From the NCBI GenBank assembly GCA_032353305.1, contig JAUCNG010411581.1:1-10278 (forward strand): a stretch of DNA of 10,278 nucleotides. Reading direction: 5' to 3'. The position numbers and the translations under genes were made by a program. Source of the stretch: Cephalothrix spiralis. Lineage: Eukaryota; Nemertea; Palaeonemertea; Archinemertea; Cephalotrichidae. Under the pieces are notes generated by a model. It was not told where the DNA came from, made no database searches, and saw nothing but the letters and a program-made list of their open reading frames with translations. Below, in pieces: positions 6,375 to 10,278 of the stretch. Numbering within the stretch: the first letter of the stretch is position 1; every line of letters starts with the position of its first letter.

Positions 6375-9300
6375 CTGAAACAATAAGCAAAATCAATAAT
6401 GCATATGTAAAAACAATTTATCTTCTTGTTCAATCTTGCATATCTCAATGTCTGAAATTTCTTAAGTCGGAGACAATAAGAAGAAACCTGAGGTTATTCA
6501 CTTCAGGGAAAGCGAAAAATAATCACGAATACTTTACATTTAATGGAAGCCGGGTACAGTAAAGGGGTTACATGTATGTAGAAGTCTGATCTTCAAAAAT
6601 ACCCTGCATATAGGGAAAGTTTCACCTATGCAGATATATTTTTTAACTTTGAGATTGGCCTTCTAAAATAAAAGGCTTCGCTTTTCTTAGACGATATCCG
6701 TGCTGATCTAACATCGCTGAATACTGAAAATGTCACTATCTAACCAAATCAATCCAGAACACGGAAACTACTAAAGGAGAAAGTCCTGATACACGCGAGT
6801 CAATAGTCAATAGCGTTGGTGGCCAATTGGATAATTAAGGCGATCGGACTGCTATCCAAGGAACGCTGGATCGAATCCCAGCAAAGAAATTCTTTCCGAA
6901 TAAAATTAATTCTAGCATATCAGTAGCAATAAGGTATTCCAACTAAACCAATGGTACGTGGAGATAGGTATGAATCGAAACTGCCATTGGGAACATGATT
7001 GATTTTCATACCTCACGGATCTTAATTATTACATAGTGCTCCTACAGTGGTGATTTATTCCGTTTTTGAGCACTTGAATCCGCGCCCCGGTGGTCTATTT
7101 TATTATTGAGCGCATTATACATATAAAATCGAATCAAATACTATAGTATTGGAACCCAATACTATAGTTATGGGCCCAAACTACGATCTTGCATTACGAT
7201 AAACCAAAACTACGATATTGCAATACGATAAGATTTACAAATCTACTAACCTGATCGAGTTTTCCATGAATACCCATAACGCTTTGGTATTTTTCAATTT
7301 GCGCAGGAACTTCCTGAATATCCTGTACATGTAACATATCACACGTTCCTTTTAAATGTCGTCGACATTCATCTAAGGGAAGATAGTCAATATCATCCAC
7401 GTGAGTACTGTACTTTTTATTGTCTTTTGACGATATTTTTTCAGTGTCCACACTAGAATATATACAATATTGTTTAAAATAAAATAAAATAAAAACAAGC
7501 ATGCAACTCAAGAATTAGGCAAAACAGTATACTACGTCCGAATACGAGACAGTAGATTCAATGTTCGAGTCCACAAAGGAGCACTTTTTTCATAAAATAA
7601 TTAATTTTATATGAATTTCATGTTATATTTATTTCCGAAAGTAACTCAAGCTTTAATTAGTCTATACGATTAATGACACATCTGCAAGAAACGGTTATCT
7701 GCGAGTCTTCAAATAATTTAAATGAATTTCAATGCATCGCGTCGCTGATTGGTAATACCATTTCGTAGGATATCGATTAATTCACACAGAAGACATGATT
7801 ATCGTCATGTCTAGGCAGTAACACGTATAGCACACCCAGCTGGTTCCTAAAGTAATAAGTCTCTAGACCAACGAAATTATTGGAACTACGTGGTGGTGCT
7901 CTCAGTGGACCTAAAAATATATACTCACTTAATTTTGTGTTTCCGCAAGATTTTTTCCAATTTCTTATTCTTCTGTTGGAGAGTTCTAAAATCTTTAAGT
8001 TGGGGCCTGTGAAGAAATCAAAGTTAAAATAATAAATGTAACGCAAATAATTTTACAGCAAGTGATAAAAACTCCTGGATACCTTCATAAATGAAGAGCA
8101 ACACCCCGGGCAACACCATTGCATTGACTTATGAAAGAGAACTAAGTGTAAAATTCCGTGATTTCTTTGCGTTAAATTTAAAGTTCAAGGATCTTTTGAA
8201 AATTTAAGGACTTTTTAAGGTTTTTAAGATGGGAATCAGTGCAGCGTATACCAGACAATGTCACCTTTAGTATGCGCAATGAGTAAAAGTTCGGGTTGTG
8301 AATGCCAAAATTAATGTTAAATTTTGGTAAATTAGCGGGATGTTCCTATCTGTCCGTAAATACATTTATATGAGGTAAAATCAGCCATTATCCATTTATA
8401 AACGAGTCAAGATTATTGACGTCAGTAACCTTAATTTTTAAAAATATTAGTTCGGGTTTAGGCCATAGAAATGTATTATGGACAGATAAAAACATAATTT
8501 ACCAGAATCATGTTAATAAAACCTCACCTTGATTCTAATTCTAATTTATTAAGTTCGTTTTTATCTTCTTGGTCTTTTACAGTCCGTCGAAGATTTTGAA
8601 GATCCTTCTCATATGCCTTGAAAAGAAAGAAAACAGTTAAACATCTTATTGATAAGAAATACATTTATGTTCAAATATTACATAAAAGACAATACTACAT
8701 GGGTCTAGAGCCATAAAAAGAGTTACAGCACGATTGCATTTCTATATAGCACGAGCAGCAGTACCGGACAGACAATAGTCGGCTTCACTATGATCGAGCG
8801 CTATTCCGTACCTTTTCTTGGAGCAACCGCGGTTCGTAGATTGAACCCAGGTCTTCAGCACGGTAGATCAGCAGACGCCATATTTAAATTCACGGGTTCA
8901 CGGCACGAAATGCAAGATGTTTGGACTTTATTACACTATAAAGGATAATAAAAGCATGTACTCAGAAAATACTGAATGCCATTTTCCGACTTTAAGCTAT
9001 TTTTGAAAATTGTTTTTGCCGCTCTTAGGTCATCAAAAACCAAATCATATATTAGCAGCGCACACATTTTCTTTACTCTAATAACCAGAGTCGAAAATTC
9101 ACGTAGAAATTGTATGATTTTTGTAGTACACGAGTTTTGACCTTTCCGGACGGAAAGTGGTTCCGTGGTTCCATCAGTTTCTGGGCGCTTCGGCCGTTTC
9201 CTTCCGAAGATGAGAAAATCCAAAAACACGTGGTTACAAATGGCGACCAAAATATATTAACGAACAGAGATACCATGTATTCGCTGCTGGGACTATACTA

Positions 9301-10278
9301 CATTAGTGTAACATGTTCTTGGAGTGGATTAACTTTAAAAGGTGGCTAAAAATCGGAAAATGTCATTGCATATCCCTTGTCTGAATTCCTTAGTGTAATA
9401 AAATACAAATATTAAAGAACAGTAAATTACCTTGATCATAACTCGATAATTTGAAGAACCTTCAACCACATCATCTCTTTGAGTGCTTTGAGCATAAGGA
9501 GCATCGAAGTCATCAGTTTTATACAAATATAATTCACGCTTCAGGGTATGTATTTGAGTTTCATAAGAGTCAATTACATCCAGCAGTTTATCATCAGTTG
9601 TGCTGTAAGGGCGGGCATTCCTCTTTTTAAATCTTTCAAAAACATCATGCTGCCTTTTTATCTTCTTTTCATCCTAAAAATAACATTGAAATATTTTCAT
9701 ATTCATACTGTATCTATTTGGTTGAGTAACTTTTGACATCATTTTACCCTCTAAATTGAGGTTCTATCTACACGTTTCCTTTATTGTCTCTGAGTGTGAC
9801 GATTTGGATTGGCAGTGACATACGTCATCCAGGCCGACCATTACCAGAAACATCCATCCTCGACAACCATTCCCATAAAAATCTTAATCCTAACCCATGA
9901 ACCCCTATAAGACTCTTTAACACCCTTTTGGTCCCACATCCTCTAAAAGCTTTATGGCCTCTGGGAAAATCTGGATCCCTAGGGCCAAATACACTAAATC
10001 TTTGAAGACAGTTTTTGGCACCTACAGCACGATTGTAAAATAAGAAAACATATTATTTTGAAACATGAACCTTCGTTTTATCCGACCTCGACTTCCAAGC
10101 ATTTTCTAAGGGCAAACAAGAAAACCTGCGCAGTAGGGTATCAAGAGGATAATCTAATTTTGTATGGACCCATTTTCATCAGTCCATAAAAATCTTCGTC
10201 GTGAGTCATTGTCAGGACTTGCCAACTTGGATCTAAATTAGTGCCATTTACCTTTATTATATTCAAGTATTCTTTTAA
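6213..10278 (-). CDS. CEP70: CEP70-like centrosomal coiled-coil protein, middle part, six exons
   Basis: This is the only credible functional gene in the window. Six minus-strand exons (10252-10278, 9431-9673, 8528-8616, 7929-8006, 7251-7452, 6213-6374) join without a stop into 267 codons. All five internal introns (476 to 876 bp) have GT..AG ends, and junction phases agree (0, 0, 2, 2, 0). Order of content: charged coiled coil; a DDKLLDVIDSYETQI segment; a second coiled coil ending KKLEKILRKHK; an acidic linker; then a conserved helical region containing HVIPVLEHWLDQL. From memory, human CEP70 (about 597 residues) has the same order, with VFAYL, LIDYYESKI, QVKKLEKALKK and HLVPVIEMWADQL at matching places, so this stretch should correspond to about residues 180-400. 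Known role: CEP70 sits at the centrosome through its coiled coils, binds gamma-tubulin and supports microtubule organisation and ciliogenesis. The N-terminus lies right of the window, and the C-terminal TPR-like part was not found. Identity rests on remembered alignment, not a search. Confidence 0.85.
6813..6880 (+). mobile_element. tRNA-Ser-like SINE head (Pol III A and B boxes)
   Basis: An A box (tggccaattgg, 6820-6830) and a B box (ggatcgaatcc, 6868-6878) are 48 bp apart. The run ggtggcc..ttgg..ttaaggcgat..ggactgct..tcca follows tRNA-Ser(GCU) closely. It is not a working tRNA: the D loop has about four extra bases, the anticodon loop lacks one A, the long serine variable arm is missing, the T loop is one base too long, and the bases after the T arm do not pair with the expected acceptor stem. 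This is the usual state of an old tRNA-derived SINE. The body after 6880 is AT-rich and its end could not be set. It lies antisense to the CEP70 intron that holds it. Confidence 0.65.
7140..7168. repeat. Perfect 13-bp inverted repeat (hairpin)
   Basis: The arm actatagtattgg (7140-7152) is separated by aac from its exact reverse complement ccaatactatagt (7156-7168). It lies in a CEP70 intron about 80 bp from the exon at 7251. Short AT-rich palindromes like this are common in animal introns, and no function is claimed. Confidence 0.8.
7178..7231 (+). repeat. 29-bp tandem pair
   Basis: Copy 1 aaactacgatcttgcattacgata begins at 7178, and copy 2 aaactacgatattgcaatacgata begins at 7207. The copies differ at two positions. 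The pair lies just inside the CEP70 intron, 20 bp from the donor of exon 7251-7452. Confidence 0.75.
7251..7452 (-). CDS. CEP70: CEP70 exon with LPLDECRRHL motif
   Basis: The exon is 202 bp, starts in phase 2 and ends in phase 0, with acceptor ATTCTAG|TGTGG and donor GATCAG|GTTAGT. It encodes a lysine- and serine-rich linker, then DDIDYLPLDECRRHLKGTCD and a helical segment up to GIHGKLDQ. The human protein seems shorter and less similar here. The assignment rests on phase and on position between two clearly matching exons. Confidence 0.8.
7929..8006 (-). CDS. CEP70: CEP70 exon, short coiled coil ending KKLEKILRKHK
   Basis: The exon is 78 bp, phase 2 to 2, with acceptor TTCTTCACAG|G and a consensus donor AA|GTGAGTAT. 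The split arginine codon (AG|G) joins it to the upstream exon. It reads PQLKDFRTLQQKNKKLEKIL, then RKHKI, matching HELRLYKQQVKKLEKALKK in human CEP70 in spacing and charge. Confidence 0.82.
8007..8527 (-). other. CEP70: CEP70 intron (521 bp)
   Basis: Bounded by donor GTGAGG at 8527 and acceptor TTCACAG at 8007 on the minus strand. It contains a diverged low-complexity stretch with repeated ttaagg and aagga units at about 8170-8229, of the kind often left by old hAT-type elements. No other structure was recognised. Confidence 0.6.
8528..8616 (-). CDS. CEP70: CEP70 exon, short coiled coil
   Basis: The exon has 29 codons plus two bases (phase 0 to 2), with a strong pyrimidine-rich acceptor TTTCTTTTCAAG|GCA and donor TCAAG|GTGAGG. 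The translation AYEKDLQNLRRTVKDQEDKN followed by ELNKLELES is a continuous charged coiled coil. It corresponds to the LQNQLKESKSKIDALLSEK region of human CEP70 as I remember it. Confidence 0.8.
8724..8880 (-). mobile_element. SINE-like fragment, minus strand, 5' truncated
   Basis: On the minus strand the order is gcgtctgctgatctacc, then gtgctgaagacctgggttca and atctacg, with a B-box-like ggttcaatc. This resembles the anticodon and T arms of tRNA-derived SINE heads. No A box is present upstream, as in a 5'-truncated copy. A GC-richer, non-coding body follows (agtgaagccgactattgtct and beyond) down to caatcgtgctgta at 8724. The last 13 bases recur at 10023-10035, which may be a second SINE tail. 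The exact family is not identified. Confidence 0.4.
8975..9367. mobile_element. ~393-bp terminal-inverted-repeat element (MITE)
   Basis: The left end aatgccattttccga (8975-8989) pairs with the right end, which on the opposite strand reads aatgacattttccga (9353-9367), 14 of 15 bases. The next 22 bases inward match at about 15 positions. Much further in, agcagcg sits at 9054-9060, 79 bases from the left end, and its reverse complement at 9282-9288 is 79 bases from the right end. The arms are therefore colinear inverted copies of at least 85 bp. The centre holds a perfect palindrome ctttccggacggaaag (9142-9157). Long TIRs, small size and no coding content fit a non-autonomous DNA transposon, here inside the CEP70 intron 8617-9430. 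A target site duplication could not be set. The overlapping short frames in it are products of the repeat. Confidence 0.65.
9431..9673 (-). CDS. CEP70: CEP70 exon with coiled coil and LLDVIDSYE segment
   Basis: The exon has 81 codons, phase 0 to 0, with acceptor TTTTTAG|GAT and donor AAG|GTAATTTAC. It starts with a basic coiled coil (DEKKIKRQHDVFERFKKRN), then PYSTTDDKLLDVIDSYETQI, then an acidic serine-containing stretch and SSNYRVMIK. In human CEP70, as remembered, the order VFAYL, LLCLIDYYESKI, an acidic patch, then YKGLLMSL is the same. This exon carries the clearest family signature together with exon 6213-6374. Confidence 0.85.
9674..10251 (-). other. CEP70: CEP70 intron (578 bp)
   Basis: Bounded by donor GTAAATGG at 10251 and acceptor TTTTTAG at 9674 on the minus strand. 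A minus-strand open stretch of about 34 codons at ~9915-10020 (DLVYLALGIQIFPEAIKLLE) lies just after an acceptor-like CTGTAG but ends at a TAA with several more stops after it. It is probably repeat DNA. The 13-mer tacagcacgattg at 10023-10035 matches the edge of the SINE-like fragment at 8724. Confidence 0.55.
10252..10278 (-). CDS. CEP70: CEP70 exon, 3' end only (cut by window edge)
   Basis: The last nine codons read LKEYLNIIK and end at AAG followed by the donor GTAAATGG. This exon ends in phase 0, which fits the phase-0 start of the next exon (GAT GAA AAG). The heptad-like pattern fits the coiled coil before the VFxxF segment of CEP70. The piece is very short, so it is supported mainly by the donor site and the phase match. 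Confidence 0.6.

Larger units (their letters stand above)
6375..7250 (-). other. CEP70: CEP70 intron (876 bp) carrying repeats
   Basis: Bounded by donor GTTAGT (at 7250) and acceptor TTTCAG (at 6375) on the minus strand. It contains the tRNA-Ser-like SINE head at 6813-6880, an inverted pair gtgctc/gagcac near 7038 and 7066, the 7140-7168 hairpin and the 29-bp tandem pair beside the donor. Confidence 0.7.
8617..9430 (-). other. CEP70: CEP70 intron (814 bp) hosting SINE and MITE fragments
   Basis: Bounded by donor GTAATTTAC at 9430 and acceptor TTTTCAAG at 8617 on the minus strand. Roughly two thirds of it is accounted for by the SINE-like fragment (8724-8880) and the TIR element (8975-9367), so this intron appears to have grown by insertion. 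Confidence 0.65.

Noticed and set aside
6820-6880. Functional tRNA-Ser gene
   Set aside because: The anticodon and T loops have indels, the variable arm is missing and no acceptor stem forms, so it is a SINE head or pseudogene.
7530-7585. Possible Pol III gene: B-box-like tgttcgagtcc followed by a T6 run
   Set aside because: There is no credible A box at tRNA spacing and no cloverleaf can be drawn, so B-box and T-run are probably chance or an old repeat trace.
7777-8046. Minus-strand 89-codon open frame
   Set aside because: It covers the CEP70 exon 7929-8006 in a different frame; the spliced frame agrees with the exons on both sides and this one does not.
9110-9349. Plus-strand 79-codon open frame and two minus-strand frames over the same bases (8936-9276)
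   Set aside because: They overlap each other and the inverted-repeat element at 8975-9367, so they are by-products of the repeat and not genes.
9915-10020. Minus-strand 34-codon open stretch after an acceptor-like CTGTAG, as an extra CEP70 exon
   Set aside because: It ends at a stop, has no donor, and the flanking exons (10252-10278 and 9431-9673) already join in phase without it.

Overview
The window looks like AT-rich nuclear DNA from an invertebrate animal. It has short phase-matched exons with GT..AG introns, tRNA-derived repeat fragments, MITE-like elements and many decayed transposase or chromatin-domain fragments. The repeat style and one recognisable protein suggest a mollusc or other lophotrochozoan, but the species cannot be fixed from the sequence alone. 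No prokaryotic operon, phage, CRISPR array or functional RNA gene was seen.

Right part (about 6.2-10.28 kb), minus strand: six consecutive coding exons of one gene, 10252-10278 (cut by the window edge), 9431-9673, 8528-8616, 7929-8006, 7251-7452 and 6213-6374. All junctions have GT/AG borders and the reading phase carries through every junction, giving 267 codons. The protein is a coiled-coil stretch followed by a conserved helical region, and it matches the middle of the centrosomal protein CEP70 as I remember it. The N-terminus lies to the right of the window. The last ~200 residues were not found and probably lie to the left of position 1 or in an exon I could not recognise.

The CEP70 introns carry repeats: a tRNA-Ser-like SINE head (6813-6880), a perfect 13-bp hairpin (7140-7168), a 29-bp tandem pair (7178-7231), a minus-strand SINE-like fragment (8724-8880), and a ~393-bp terminal-inverted-repeat element (8975-9367) whose arms stay colinear for at least 85 bp.

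Left part (about 1-4.65 kb), plus strand: a graveyard of broken coding fragments. In order they are an unrecognised open frame broken by a 20-bp tandem duplication (3-421), a BEN-domain-like fragment (456-650), a fragment with an HGxSESDG motif and a cysteine cluster typical of uncharacterised metazoan transposon proteins (701-1102), a VCKTF..TLG exon with a good donor (1490-1630), a MADF/BESS-like C-terminal fragment (1966-2335), two unrecognised open stretches (2503-2808, 2941-3201), a ZSWIM1/3-type transposase fragment with an in-frame 114-bp duplication (3482-3808), and a frameshifted transposase-like fragment (4168-4646). None is intact. All lie on the strand opposite CEP70.

Middle part (4.65-6.2 kb): AT-rich DNA with a palindromic GC-rich repeat pair (4877-4993) and a ~33-bp minisatellite (5485-5743) interrupted by an 84-bp MITE-like insertion (5608-5691). 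No undescribed multi-gene system is visible. The most solid new observations are the two TIR elements, the in-frame duplication in the ZSWIM relic, and the CEP70 exon chain.
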